DNA from: Onchocerca lupi
Taxonomy: Eukaryota > Nematoda > Chromadorea > Rhabditida > Onchocercidae
Direction of reading: 5' to 3'
Assembly: GCA_028564675.1 (NCBI GenBank)
Contig: JAOVVO010000028.1
Coordinates: 186,001 to 250,000, forward strand
Length of the DNA stretch: 64,000 bases
This document shows, piece after piece, positions 13,201 through 27,270 of the stretch; position 1 is the stretch's first letter, and each line of letters starts with the position of its first letter. The position numbers and the translations under genes were made by a program. The notes under the pieces are model-generated. The model did not search any database and was not told the origin of the DNA. It was given only the letters and a program-made list of their open reading frames with translations.

Positions 13201-16200
13201 AATCAGTTGATGCTACATTGACAAAAAGTATCCAAAAAATTATAGAGATTTATATGATTTAATATTAAATTATATACTAAGATTGATTTAGAATTGCATA
13301 ATTCCTTATTATGGTCAGTCTAAGAATACATACAGTTGTAACAAGTTGGATATAAATAGCTAAGAACAACTTTACATTTATTTGATTTTGCTTACTTTCA
13401 AATGAAGATACAAATAAAAAATAAATAAAGGATCAAGCAAAAAGTTAGCGGAGAAGGGCATAATTGCGGATACTTTTCCGAAGATTTTTTGAACTCAGTT
13501 ATTTGCATATATGTTTACCAAAACAGTGCCTCATTATTATATGGTAAAAAAGTATTTCAAATTATGGACTTAGTTTTTTGAAAATAATATTTATTTCAGT
13601 TAAAATAAACTAAATCTGCATTACAGCAGCACACATCGAAAATGTAGTACCGCCTAACGAACGTTCAACAATCCCCTCAGTAACCGAACATTTCCCTCTG
13701 TCGACAATATCTCCTTCCAGCACAAATTTATCGTATCCATCTTTAACAACAGTGCAAGCAACACATCAAACATTCTGTTCTCATCATTTTATGTCTCATC
13801 AGCATTCTCAGACGCCATTTACTTACTACCACTCAATACCATCCAATCCCATATCTCCTCTTCCGAGTTTTCCGCCAATCTCATCTTCCGTCAGCACTTT
13901 TTCACCATTGCCACCTCATCCACCAATAACTGGGCGAATGCCATTTCCTATGTGGTCTAATGTACCACCTCCACCGCTACGAACTTCAGGTTACTTTAAA
14001 ATTTTGATAATTTCGAATTTTTAACGGTGAATTTGCGATGAAGGTGTGTAATTTCTTACCATAAATTCTAAATTCGTTTTCCATTAACTCTTTACTTATT
14101 TTATATTTTTATAAATGCAGAATAGTTAGGAGAGTAATCTGTGAATATTCCAACTTTTTTTTTAATAAATTTGAATGCATTTTAACAGAAATACCGAAAA
14201 TTTTGGATTTTAAATGATTTATCTCTCTCCTTTGTTTGTTTGATTAATATTTTTAGTACCTAATACTTGGCCAAGAGCAAAAACAATTATGTCGGCTTCA
14301 GTACCATCTCAAGTTCTTTCCATAAAAAATTCAGCACCAACAATATCGAATTTTGCATCAACTGCGTTTCAACCTGTACCAAGTACGTCATCTTTCGAAG
14401 AAACTGCGCCAATGGATCCAGCACCTTCGAAAGTTTCTTTTTTCAAATCATGTATTATCGTTGTCTCTTGATTCATGATTATTTTTATAGAAGTTTTTGT
14501 CTTTCGGAGAGAAAAGAAGGATAACATTGTGATGGGGATTGGCTATCATTTTTTTTTCTTTTCATGGAGAAAGCCAAGACGTATTTTGACTTTCACCAAA
14601 GCACATGACTTATGTTTTTTTTTTTTTTTTTTTTTTTCATCAGAGCTCATCCATGATCTTTCTGGGATATTGAGATTGTCTGAATTTTAATGGTAGATAA
14701 AAGAGCAAAAGAAAAACAGTAATGAAAAAGTAATTCATGACCTAAAAAAAAAATCAAATTTTGGGATTTTGAATATTCTTCATAAATACCATTATATGAC
14801 TTATCTAAAATATTTTGTATACTTTCATTAGCAGGAAAATCAAGAGAAGAAAAAACTGAAAACAATCATTCCTGGTGAACAGAAAAGAAAACGAAGCATT
14901 CCAGGTTAATTTTAACATATTTTCATTAAACTGCTGCGTTGCTTTTTGAGCAAATGTAATAGCGAAAATGTAATGGTTTGTAATTGTTTTTAGCAAATGT
15001 AATGATGTTTTCAAAATCCACTTTTTACAAATTTACTAGAGAATCGATAAGGAAATTCTGCAGAAAATAATTTGCAAGAAATTTAAGAAGGGAAGATTTG
15101 GTAGGAGATCAGATTTTTTGTATGTCTTCGTTAGAAATGATAAAATCATTGTTTTTTTATTTAACAAAAATTTTTCAAATGGTGTTTCTTTTTCTTAAGC
15201 GAGTGGAAAAGTAAAAGTAAGAAAAAGAAAGCGCCTTCGGGAGATCATTTCGGTTTCTTCTGCTTCTGGAAGTAGCAATTCGAGGAGTGACGAAAGAAGT
15301 GAATTGAGCGAAGAAAGTTCTCAGAGTAGCAGCAGTACCGTTAAAAGAAAACATCGACATCGAAAAAAAGGAATTGTAGAAGTAAGTGATATATTTGAAA
15401 ATAATGCCAATCAAAATTTGTTATCTCATTAAATTTACCTGGAATTTTTTGTATTCTTTTTAAATCATACGTTGTTAAATATTATCAAATTAGTTCTGTC
15501 TTATAGTTCTAAGAAATTACACTATTATCTGGTTTTCTTCCTTCTGTATAGCATAGCAAAGGAGGAGGCGAATGATAAAGAAATCGGACAAAAATTACTT
15601 TTTAATTTTTCAAATTACATAATTTTCTTGTTTTCTGATTACAACTTGGACCTCACTGTATCCACTGATAGCTTTACATAATGTACGATTCACTTGATTT
15701 CTCGACATACTGTTTTCAAATGATTCGAATCCGAAATAGAGTTTGAAAGTTTTTCAGGAGCGTAAATATTACAAGAAGAAAGGAGCAGGCGGAACTAGTA
15801 ATTACTACAAGGTATGGAATTTATTTCAATCATGCCAAATTTCTGGATATTTTTGGATTATAAAGTAGAAATATGATCATAGTCATATTAAATAACTTGA
15901 AGGCTTTCTCAGTTGATTGATATTTAATGAAATGCAAGAATTGTATTTCAATATGTAAGAGTGTGCAGTTTAGATTGTTTTTGTACTTGAGTTTCTGGTA
16001 AGATTTAAAGAGGTGGAAACTAAAAAATGTTTCCTCACTCATGAAAAAGGAAAATTTATTTTTAATTTGTTTTCTCATTCATAAAATTTAAGAGAGAAAT
16101 GTGATAGCTTATGTTTTACTCGATATTTTTTCCCTGCATATTTACATAGTTTGCAATAATTTTACGAATCACATTGGGTAAATTTGGACATCACATTATA

Positions 16201-19200
16201 TTTGATTTTCAAGTAGGTGTTTCGTACCTCATGTTTTTTCTTTCTTTTTTTAGGAAATTGTAATTCGGAAGAACGATAATATTAGAAAATGTTCACATGA
16301 AACTAAATCAGATTTGCTTCAATCACCAGAACTTGTGGAAGAAGTGGAAAGTTATCAACGCATACGAAAATACAAAAAACAGGAGCAAGAAACTACTAAA
16401 AGAGATGAGCATTTCGTTGAGCCAGATGTAGATTTACCAGATTTAGAAAGTGTAAGTAGTGAAGAAGATCAATTCAGTGCACAGGGGCAAGAGCTAAAAG
16501 TGCAGTCAGCGGTGAGTTTGATGTAATTTTAATATCTAAAGTTGTTGCTTATCAGTAAAATTATAAAAAATTGGTTCAATGAATGTTTTAGAAATTAAAA
16601 AATGGCTTTAAAAGTTGAAATCTTTTTGTTGATTTCGCGATATTCAAAGCAGTTCATTGATTACGGTAAGCTCATAACACGAGATGATTCGTAGTAATAT
16701 AACAGTTGGTTTCTTAAAACTTGAATGCTTTCAAATTTCTAGGCAAAAAAGAGTAAAAGTCATAGGAAGATCTTATCAATGAAGCATACTCATCAGCAGC
16801 AATCCAGACATGTAAATTGGCGGAAAAAGCGAATTATGGAAAAAAGACATAGGCAATGGTTTGTTCCAATCTTAGAATCTAAAAAATAAAACTCGAAAAT
16901 TTCCGAAAAAAATTTCTTCCTCATATGTTTGCTTTCAAAAAGTAGAAATATTTTGCTGATGCGACATCAACCTTTGTTCGGCTTCGTTGCAAGAAGTAAA
17001 GGTTGGAATGAGAATGACGAAGTTCTGTCAACATTATTCTTTATTACGAAAAAGATTTTTCTTTTATTGCAGTGACAATGGAAGCTATAGGGATCGAGAA
17101 AGTTCTAGCCTAAGTGAAAATGAAAAAGGTCATAGATGGTCTTCATCTTCCTCAACTACTGAATCAGAAACGGAATCTGATGAACCTTCTTCTCTTAGAA
17201 ATAACAAAAGATATGGTTTTGAAATAGAGTTCTAATAGGAATTTACAATCTTTGATACTATCTATTTTTATTTGAAATTCAAGTATAAATTTCATTGTTG
17301 TGATTAAGAAATTTGCAAGTAGTAATTCTCAAAAATTCATATTTTTATATTTTCAAGTTAAAATTTTTTGAATATAAATGTGAGTTTTCCATCACATGAA
17401 GGCATTGATTTCTCTGGAAGAACTGGAAACAAAAAATTAGTTGATCCTTATGTAAGGTACATTCGGAAAGTGTATTGGACACACACAAGATGAATGTCCC
17501 TGACTTTTTGCTATTTCACGAACAAATTTTGGATTTCACAGTTATAAACACGCAGATTCTTGTTATGTTGATTAACTGTTGGAAGAAGTAAATGGTTTTT
17601 TTTTTTTTCTGATATTCATAATAATTGCTGTCTTTTTTTTAGGACATGTAAACATCCTTCAAATCTTCATTCACCGAAAAATTTACAAACGGTAAACCTA
17701 TCGGTTTGTTTTTTTGTGTACTAAAGTACTGTATATTCATAATATTGTTATCTTATAAAAATTCAGCTTTTACATGAATTGCAGATGTAATCAGTTGCGA
17801 ATTAGAAAATGAATGTTTGAGATTAAGACTTAAGACTACGAGTTGGATGCAATTGTCAATTTATTTGCTAGACATTCTTCAGATTGTAAAATTTTTCCCA
17901 ATAGATTTGAATCTTAACTTCACTGGAATTGAAAAATTATTTAGGATATCGTTGAAGCGGTGACTGCAAGCAGCGATGAATCAGATGACAAAGAAGTTGG
18001 AACAAGTGATATAGTACATCAGTCAATAGCGCATGTGAAAAATAATTTAACAAGTTAGTCAATTTAACGTTGTATATCGTTGGAAAATTTTCGAGAATCT
18101 TGATAGAACTGAATTTAAATGTGTTTGGAAAAATTTTTTTCGTTTTTAAAGTTGCAACATTTTCATATGTAACATCTTTTCAGAGAATGAATCGACTCAG
18201 TCATTACCAACTCCTACTTTTATAACTTCACCCGAGAAGCTATCCGGTGATTCTCCACTTCCATGCGTTTTGCAGTCTACTCCTCCAACAGAAAGTTCGC
18301 GATCTTCATTCGAACGACGACTGGAAAATCTATTTCGATCCACTTCAATGCAATCTCCGGTAGGTATGGCCAAAGTGTTTGTAGTTTGTGTTTTTTTGAA
18401 TAACACGAAACCAAAATTAAGAAAATTCGAATTAATTATAACTATATGCATTTGTTTTTATTTGAAAATAGTTTCAAATTAAAATAGGGCAAGAAAAAAA
18501 TAATGAATAGAAGATTGAAAAATAAGGAAAAAATAATTGTCGTGGGAGATTTGTGAAATATAGTAGCGTCAAATGTGGAGTAGTTAATTTTATTATTGAT
18601 ATTACAAATAAATTAAAATCGAAGTTTCGGAGTTTTCGATTTTTACTATTTGCAAAAGTTCCGATTCTCTTAAATTAAAATGATACTGAGTGATAGAGGA
18701 TGGGAGAACGGAAAAGGGAAAAAGGAAAATGATTCCTTCGTTTGTGTTTTTTTTTCTGCTACTGTAAAAAGGCCGTATATATAGTTTTTATATAAATTAT
18801 CATCATTTCTCGCTTTTCAGATCATAGAGACACGCGAAGAAGAGCGATCAAACGATGCAGGTAGTATTTCACTTCCTTTTATTTCAGGAGAATGTGTAAT
18901 AATTCTTGTCTTTTAATTGATTTGATAATGAAAAATATAGTCTCAAATTGTTGAATCTTCATTTATTAACATATTACAAATATTTGGTAGAATTGTATTA
19001 TCTTTTCCCTTTAACTTTTGAATATGATTTGATTCAAGAATATCTTAAGTTTTTTAGTTTCAAACGAAAAATGTTTGAAAATTTAAGATATAAGCATCTA
19101 GAGAGAATATTGAGAATGGTTTTCTGAAGGATCAAAGAGCATCTTGACCTTTCCAGTCGCTTATTAGTATGTATACATGAAAGATACGAAGTGCACTTGT

Positions 19201-22200
19201 CTCGAATAAGTCGCAGTATAAATCAGTATTTTTGTTTCAAGTTCAGTTGGATTTCTGAGAAGCTTTAGATGTACTCTCTATAGGATTTTATAGTTTTGCA
19301 ATTGATATTGTGTGAATAAATTTTGAAATCATACTATATATAACCTAATAATTTACATAAATTCGTCAGGTGAAATATTTATATCTTTTTTTTTTTTTCA
19401 TTCATTGAAATATAAAGTATTTTTCAGCCCTTGATGTACCTTTTTTACCATCAACTACAGCAACCAGTGCTGTGGTGCAGCAAGAAATGCCTCTATCTGA
19501 AGCTTCTTTTGTCGAACGCAGCATCACTGTTGTTAAACATCCGTTTGATTTGAATTCTGCGTAAGTTCCGTAATGAAATTTCGGAGAAATTTGTATTATT
19601 AATTTATTTTGATCCTGGTTCCGCACTTTGATGTTGTTGTACATTCTTATATTGTACATTTCAAACAATCTTAATATTGTCAAATCTCCGTGAAATTATT
19701 TTGTCTGGTCTGTGTGCAATGACAAGAAAAGATGAATAGGTTACGAACATATTCTAAACATGCTTTAATTCTAGCAACGATTGCACTCATTTTTCCTCCT
19801 TTTTAAAAACTCAATTTTATAGCTTTTCATGCTTGTGCAAATCGTGAAATTTAAAGTCAAATCATTTTTTTCATTGTAGTTTTCTTAATTTTTTTTTATA
19901 TAATGATTTCACTGCGTATGGAAATAGAAACATTTTTCCGACGCTAGCGGTTTCTGATGTAATAGCAAAAGCAGCTTTACATCATTCTATCCAATTATGA
20001 ACCTATTTATTTTTTTTATCTTTTGCAGTAGCAGATTATCTAACAAAATTTTTGTATTACTATTAATTTGAGAACTATTACAATTATATTATTATCATCA
20101 ATAATATTAAGAAACATTATTTGAACCACAACTATATTTTTTTTTTCATTCATCTCTTTTTTTTTTCTTTTTCTCAAATAAATTTCCGAAATTTTTTTTG
20201 AAAATCTTTTATGTTTCTTGCTTATTCTTGTTCAACTATTCAGTGAATTTTGGACAAATTCACAACCGAAAATAGAAGCAAATTCCATATATCGCAATAC
20301 TACTTCAGATCCAGTTTCTTTTGAGGCAAGTACTTTTTTTTAATAACAATTGAAAATAAATAGTTTATTAGTTTTATTTCTTATATTTTGTTGTACAGTT
20401 CGAGAATTTGAACAGAATTTTCTGATTTGTTTCTTACTTCATGCTTTACAGATTGGTTCATCTTCTCCTGTGAATGCTGTTAAGAAAGTAAGGGAAGAAA
20501 ATAAACATTTGAACACAATGATGGAAGAGCAGAGTGAACTGACTGAAAATAAAGAAGTGGAGATTGGATATGGATTAAAAGGGAATAAAAAACGAAAGGA
20601 ATTAGAAGAGCAAATTCTGGAAAAAAAGGTGAAGACTCTAATATCATTCTCTCTGATTTTTTTTTTTATCATTTATATCTCGACATCTATTGCTCAATCA
20701 CGACAAAATTCGTTTTGTTTTTAGAGAGCAGCTCGCGAAAATTATGTGCATGCAGTGTATGTGGCAGTTCGTGAAGAGTTGAAAACTGTCTTGCTAAAGG
20801 ACTTAATGCGCAAAATCGAAAGTGTTGCATTTGAGAAATTGGAAAAAGGATGGAAAGAAAAGGAAAAAGCTAGAGTTGAAGTATCAGATTATTCAGATGC
20901 TTTTACCCACAAGACAGATTAATGATTTCAAAACAGGATGATTGGGGAGAATTTGAAAGATAAATTGCCGCATCTTTAAAATCATGTCACAGAAAATATT
21001 AATGACCATCATTAAAATTTTCTATGATATGATTTTAAAGAAATATATAGCATTATCTTCAATTGTCGATGATGAATAATTTTTGTCTCAAAATGCTTAG
21101 CTTCATTTCACATTTTCTATCTTTGTCTTGTATATTCTAAAATTATATTTTTTTAATTTTGTGAAGTGATAGGAGAGCCTCATTCAGATCATTTGAACTA
21201 AATTATTGATAGCAAAATTTCTATTCCCAAATGGAGTAATCCAATAAATTTTATAAATTTATGATTTAAAAGAAACGATAAAAAGAATTCTGCAGCGTTC
21301 AAATAATTCAGATTTTATCAATTTTCTTATCTGTTCTTAGGAACAGGATGATGATTTTTGGCAGAATGAGAAAAAAGACGGCGTTACGGATACCCTAATA
21401 CCAACTACTGATAAAGCCAGCGTTCCTTCAGTCAAGCAAACTGTGAGGTAGAATTACGATATTGCTGTTCTTTGAATTAAATGATTTCCAGATTTTGCTG
21501 AATGGACTGTTGAAAATGATCAACAACATTTGGAATCGATTTAGTTTTGATTCATTTAAATGTATAAAAAAAGATGAGATGCTGTAAATCTTTTGTTGAC
21601 GACTAATTGATTTATTTGAAAGAAAAGATGCATTAATATTAGACATAAATCCAGAAGCCTTTAGATTGTTCATTATAAACTCGAAATGCTGTTCATCCTA
21701 GTATTGACTTCAAATATTTGTATCTGCATATTTAAATTTTCTCTGAAGTGATACTTGTGTGTTTTCCTAAAATTTATTATGTTTTTCAGTTCAAAAGATT
21801 CGTTGAACGAAATGGTCCGACAAGTAACTGAACAAACAAGAGCTGAAATGTCGGCAGCATTTGGTCCCGACACGGCGGCGTTGTTGGGTACTGGATTATT
21901 CTTCAAAGGTTTGGGCATTGCACGGAACATGCCTAGCTTTAAGAAGGTTGATTATGTTTCTTTTTTTTTCAGTTTTAAAAGATTATCCAACTTGATGTTT
22001 GTTATAGATATTTTACAAATGAAATTCTTTATCTTTTTCATTTTAACGATTGTTTTTTTTTTTTTTTTTTTTTTTTTGTTTTGTTTTTTCGGTTCATAAT
22101 CAAATTTTTACCTTTCTAAACTTTAAACGAGATCCTCTTTTTGCTATTACTGGATTAAATTACATATTTTTTATTTCACAATTGATACAACGATTTTTTA

Positions 22201-25200
22201 TCAACAAAACATTTTTTCCATTTACGCTTGTAGATTATTTTTAGCCTAAACGCGACTACTTCCAGAAACAAGTGCATCTGTCGCCGAAACGAAAACAACG
22301 ATCTAGAAGTAGAAATAGTTACAAATCTTTTTGTTCTGCCTCTTCATCTACAAAAAGCGACAGGACTCACGAATCAAGTCGAAGCTATAGAAGAAGTGAA
22401 AACCAGAATCGGAGTAGAAGTGAAAGTAGCTTGGCTGAAGAAAGAAGTTCGGATGAAGATACTAAAAGTGAAAATGAACGGTATTATTTAATTGATTATT
22501 AGTCGGAAGGAGTATTTTATCTTTATTTTGTGAAATTTAATATCAGATTTATTTGGTATGAAAAATAAATTTTATTGAAGATTGAAATAAAGCAGAATAG
22601 AATGAGGATTCCTGAGCTTAAACAAAATAAGTATATTGTTTTTTCGAGCATTGTCATTAATATTTATTTAAGAAATGTTCGCCAGTTAGGTGAATATTTT
22701 ATGTTTTGTTTTTTGGTTTCGATTTTAATTGGATTTATTTCATAATTTCTAATTCTTTTATGAAGAAATGATTGTTAAACCATTTTTAGAAGCATAAGTG
22801 GAAGTGAATCGATGTGCTCAACGGATCTTTCAAGTCAGGTGCTTTCGATAAGAAAACACGATGGTTCTGGAATTGTCACACCAATTGATGGATCAATGAG
22901 TGAAGAAGATGAAGATGAAGAAGAGGACGTGGACAAAGAGGAGGAGGAACAGCAGGAAGAACAAGAGCATATCGAAAAGGATTTTAACGAAATTCGCGCA
23001 ATTGGTTAGTAAAATGTTTCCTATTGATCAAAATAAGAGTTAATTTTTTCGATTTATTCGTAACATAAATGATACAAATTGGAAATCACATTTTTTTTTT
23101 TTTTTTTTTTTTTTTGGTGATTTTAAGGATTTTTTTACACGATGTATAGATTCTAAGATTCTTTCAATGGATTCTTTTTAACAATAACCTTTTTTAATCG
23201 CTTCTCCTCTTATTAGAAGTAATCCTTTTCAGAGTTCGAAATATCTAATCTTAATGTATTAAAACTTCGTATCTCTTATATTGTTTCAATACTATTAAAA
23301 GATTACTCCATATAAAATTAGTGCGAAAAAATTCATACATGAAATCAAAACAAAAGAGGTTCAGTTTTAATCTTTAAGAGATTGAAGAAAAGGCGATGTT
23401 ATTCGTTAAAGCTGAAATTGGAGAAAATAATGGTTGTGATGAAACTGAATCGTTGAGGTTTACATCTTTTTGCTCATTTTCTTGAAAATTTACGTTATAA
23501 TACGTTAAAATAATTTTCTTATATAAATGAACATTTCATATTTAAGAATGATTGAGTTGTGGAATGTATTTTCTAAGCAAAATAATATTTTATTCATTAT
23601 TGGATAAATTATAGCAGTTCTACTGCGGCATCTCACTTGATAGAACAAAATAAAGTTACGGAAGAATTGCAAGCGAGAAATAAAAAAGTAAGGGCTTTAC
23701 AACTGTTTTTGTAAATGAATTAAGCGGATTAAGTTGATGCAAAGAGCTTTTTCAAAAATTTATCTTGATCGTTTTTCATGCTAAATGAATCGATGAAAAG
23801 ATGAATATCTCAATGTTAATGTCTCCCCTTTTCTTGTATTTTTATCCATCTTTTATAATGGAGGAAAACTTCTTTAGCATCATATCAACTGTTTTTTTTT
23901 TTACTTTGCACATAATTGGCACTTGATAAATTTTCAGTTTGAAATCAGATTAATTGAATATTTTATTAAGGTACATGATACTGCAAATATAGAGGGATAT
24001 TTCAACGATCACTGCTATCTTCCAGTGGAATTGTCGGAACAGCTGAAAAAAGAATTTGAGAAAAGCATTTCAGCTTGCAGTGATAGCGAAACGATATCCG
24101 CGGAGTTCTGTGAAACGATAAAGTCGGAAAAATCGGAGAAAACATTGCTGCAACACGTACAAGATAAAACTGGTATGGCAACATAATTAATTGGTGATAA
24201 GTAAATTCCTTATCAAGCAATTCCTTGATTAATGGTTCTATCAAGTAGAGCAGTGTAATATCTAAGATTTCTTTGGCGCACAGTTTTAAGTTGAAATTTT
24301 CTTTATAAATATCTTTAAAATATTATAATATCTTAGGAATTGAAGATATTTATTTTCAAAACTGCAGTAAAAGTAAAGAAACGATGCTATCGAAATGAAC
24401 TTGCTTCGTTACTTCCACCACCCGTTGATGTAGAACAGCTTACATGGGAGACAGCTTGGAAACCTGCAAAACAATGGGATAAAAGAACTCATAAGGAAGA
24501 AAAAGAGATCTTTTGGAAGTTTGAAAAAGTAGGTTTTCAAATTTTGATCCTTAATTTTTTTGTTACGGATTTATAATTGGAATTTAAAGATCAGGGATAT
24601 ATGTTATAAGAGGAAATAAGATTTGAACACAATTATTTTTTCCTGTAATATTACATGGATGCATAACTTTCCATTTTCAAGGAAGGTCTGGATGCAGAAG
24701 ATTTGATGTTTCTGGAAAAAGCATTTCATGAGATGCAGAATGATGGAACGGCAACATGGAATAGAAAATTATATTGGGTGCCACCGAGAAAAGTGCCAGA
24801 AGTCCATCTACTGGTTAGAAATTACTAAATATTCGAGTAGAATTGAACCCGTTTTGCTGCTACCGATCGATTATAGAAAATTTTGATTTGGTAGCATAAA
24901 GAATGGCATATTTGTACTTTTTTTTATTACTAATATTCATTTTATAGGATAAACCGAAGAAAATTGGAAAAAATATTTACTATTATGATGATCCTGAGGT
25001 AAATTCTTGCTTTTTTATGAAATGTGGGAAGAATGCTTGAAAAATTAAGGAATTTTATAAATTAATAGAGTTCCTAATGAATGTAATACGATGCATATAT
25101 CTTTATATTAACTTTAATTTTTTTTTGCAGTTAGAAGGTGTAATACCTCATTCATCGGGATGTGCTCGTACAGAAGGCTATTATAAATTATCCCACAAGG

Positions 25201-27270
25201 AAAAAAGAGGTGTTCTAAGACGACCGGATGTTTTCTTAACGGAAATAAATGAAAAGGTTTGCGATTCAATTATCATATCTAATATTTACATATTACAAAA
25301 TTGCTATAATTTTAAGAAAAATTATGCATTTGTTGGAATGAAAAAGCAAAAACAAATTTCATTCATATTCATTAATGTTAAAAATCAATTCCATTCATAT
25401 TCGTTACTGATACTCGTGAATTGCTGGTAATTGAATAGACTAGAACTGATATATCTTCTTTATGATTTTTATTCTCATATATTTCATAACTATTTTGATG
25501 AAAGATCGTCAAAACATTGTCATTAATAGTTTGATAAAAAGGCGACATGAATTTACATATTATTTTCAGGATATAATTATTAGTGCAGCATTCCAAAACT
25601 GTTTAATGAAATTAGATTATAAATATTTGCATTGATAGGATGATGAAAAAGCTCGATATATGATGCAGTCCACGCGAGAAGCGCGAAGCATGAATCGTCG
25701 TTTATTGACATCAATGGGTGATACTTCATCAGATATATTCAAAGTCAACCAGTTGAAGGTAAATTGTTTGAATTTTATTTTGAAATAAAACTTTCTCAGA
25801 CATTTACCTGTGAATAGGGAATTAAAAAAAAAAAAAGAAAAAAAGAAAAAACATATTTAGACTTCTTAATTGTTTGCAGGATGTAATGATTTTGGATTGT
25901 ATTTTCTTAACATATAGAATATTTTAGATATTTTAGAAATAATTTTTATAATAGTACCGCCATTTTTTGTCTTTAGAGTTTGAAAGATATCCGTCTATTT
26001 TTTAGTTATTAGTGTGTTGTTTACAATCATAATAATCGGTAATTATTCAGCGGAAGAGTTAGAACTAAGTATGAAAACCAAATAAGCCAATTTAATGAAC
26101 AGTACATAGATGATGAGGAGGAGATAAATTAATTGAGGGAAGCATCTCCTTAATCCTTAGATACTTGACTGGGAATAGAATAAATAAGGTTTTATTGTGT
26201 TACTGTTTAAATTGAAAAATGAGATTTCGAAATTCTGAGTCGAGTATTTTCAATGCACAAAGATGATATGATTAAAGTTTTCTTGTTTTTTCTTTTATTT
26301 TTATTTTTCATCATTTTTCTTGTAAAGTATGTTATGTTATATCCAAGATCTTGTTTTCAAGGATTCAACTTGAAATTGCCAGGTGTAAAGAAGTCATGCT
26401 TCAAAAAATATAGTAATGATAACAGCCATGATGAAATTCTGTCTTTTTAAAATTAACTGAACTATAGCTTAATAATCCTAGCTCAAAACATTTACTGCAT
26501 TGTACAGGCTATGTGTTCATGCGTGATAAACGGATGAAAGTAATTTTAATTTCTAAACCTCAAGATGGCCTTTTCCTTTATTTTTGAATTAAAAACTTGG
26601 TTTTAGTTTCGTAAAAAGCTAATCAAGTTTGCTCGATCTCGTATCCATGGTTGGGGCTTATATGCGTTGGAAGCAATCGTTCCGGATGAGATGATTGTTG
26701 AATATATCGGACAGAAAATACGACCGACAGTGGCGGATGAGCGCGAAAAACGTTACGAGAGACGTGGCATGGGTTCGAGCTATCTGTTCCGTATTGATTC
26801 TGATAATGTAAGTTGGATCGCCTTAAAATTTATTTTATTTTCTGGAGAATTATAAAACATAATAGCAAGGCCGTTGTAAGAAATTGAAATATAGTATTAG
26901 CAAAGCAATTATTAATCGTTATGTACATTCTATACATGTACTGTTTTTATTATACTATTATTCTTTATATTGAGAGCAATATTATTGGATATATCCATGG
27001 TTCAAATTTGATTTGTTTTTCAAATAACGATTTTAACAGGTCATCGATGCTACACAGATGGGAAATTTGGCTCGATTCATAAATCATTCATGCCAACCAA
27101 ATTGTTATGCAAAAATTGTTGTAGTAGATGGCGAAAAACGAATCGTTATCTATAGCAAATTACCAATCAGTAAAGGTGATGAAATAACATATGACTATAA
27201 GTTTCCGATTGAAGAGGACAAAATTGATTGCCTATGTGGAGCACCAGGATGCCGTGGATCTTTGAATTAG
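10208..27270 (+). CDS. set-2: SET1/SETD1-type histone H3 lysine-4 methyltransferase (COMPASS catalytic subunit)
   Basis: Nuclear enzyme that methylates H3K4 within the SET1/COMPASS complex. I place 38 exons, from ATG 10208 to TAG 27270. Their lengths sum to 5313 nt (1770 aa), close to human SETD1A and longer than C. elegans SET-2. Domains in order: an N-terminal segment with FRNVES and LPLPSFVLD like vertebrate SETD1; RRM at about residues 100-182 (exons 11930-12361; [15 protein letters not shown] is the RNP1 region); Pro/Ser-rich exon 13627-13989; basic, Ser/Arg and acidic linker (15200-23004); a conserved helical segment in exon 20725-20880; N-SET including [13 protein letters not shown] (25131-25256); SET in 26607-27270 with IHGWGLYA, the S-adenosylmethionine/catalytic motif [10 protein letters not shown] and TYDYKF; post-[16 protein letters not shown] ending at the stop. 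Exon 1 is supported only by phase and an in-frame ATG. Tiny exons at 17402-17456 and 18821-18860 are less certain. Confidence 0.95.
20326..20451 (+). other. Probable GC-AG intron of set-2
   Basis: The exon ending in GAG at 20325 is followed by GCAAGT, not GT. No nearby GT keeps the frame open into the clear acceptor CTTTACAG at 20444-20451. The rest of the donor (AG|GCAAGT) is the known GC-type 5' site consensus. The alternative is a genuine T-to-C change or sequencing error at 20327. Confidence 0.6.

Noticed and set aside
20881..20922. Reading on past the set-2 exon at 20880 to a TAA, which would end set-2 early
   Set aside because: A GTATCA donor at 20881 joins in phase to 21341, and downstream exons continue unmistakably to N-SET and SET.
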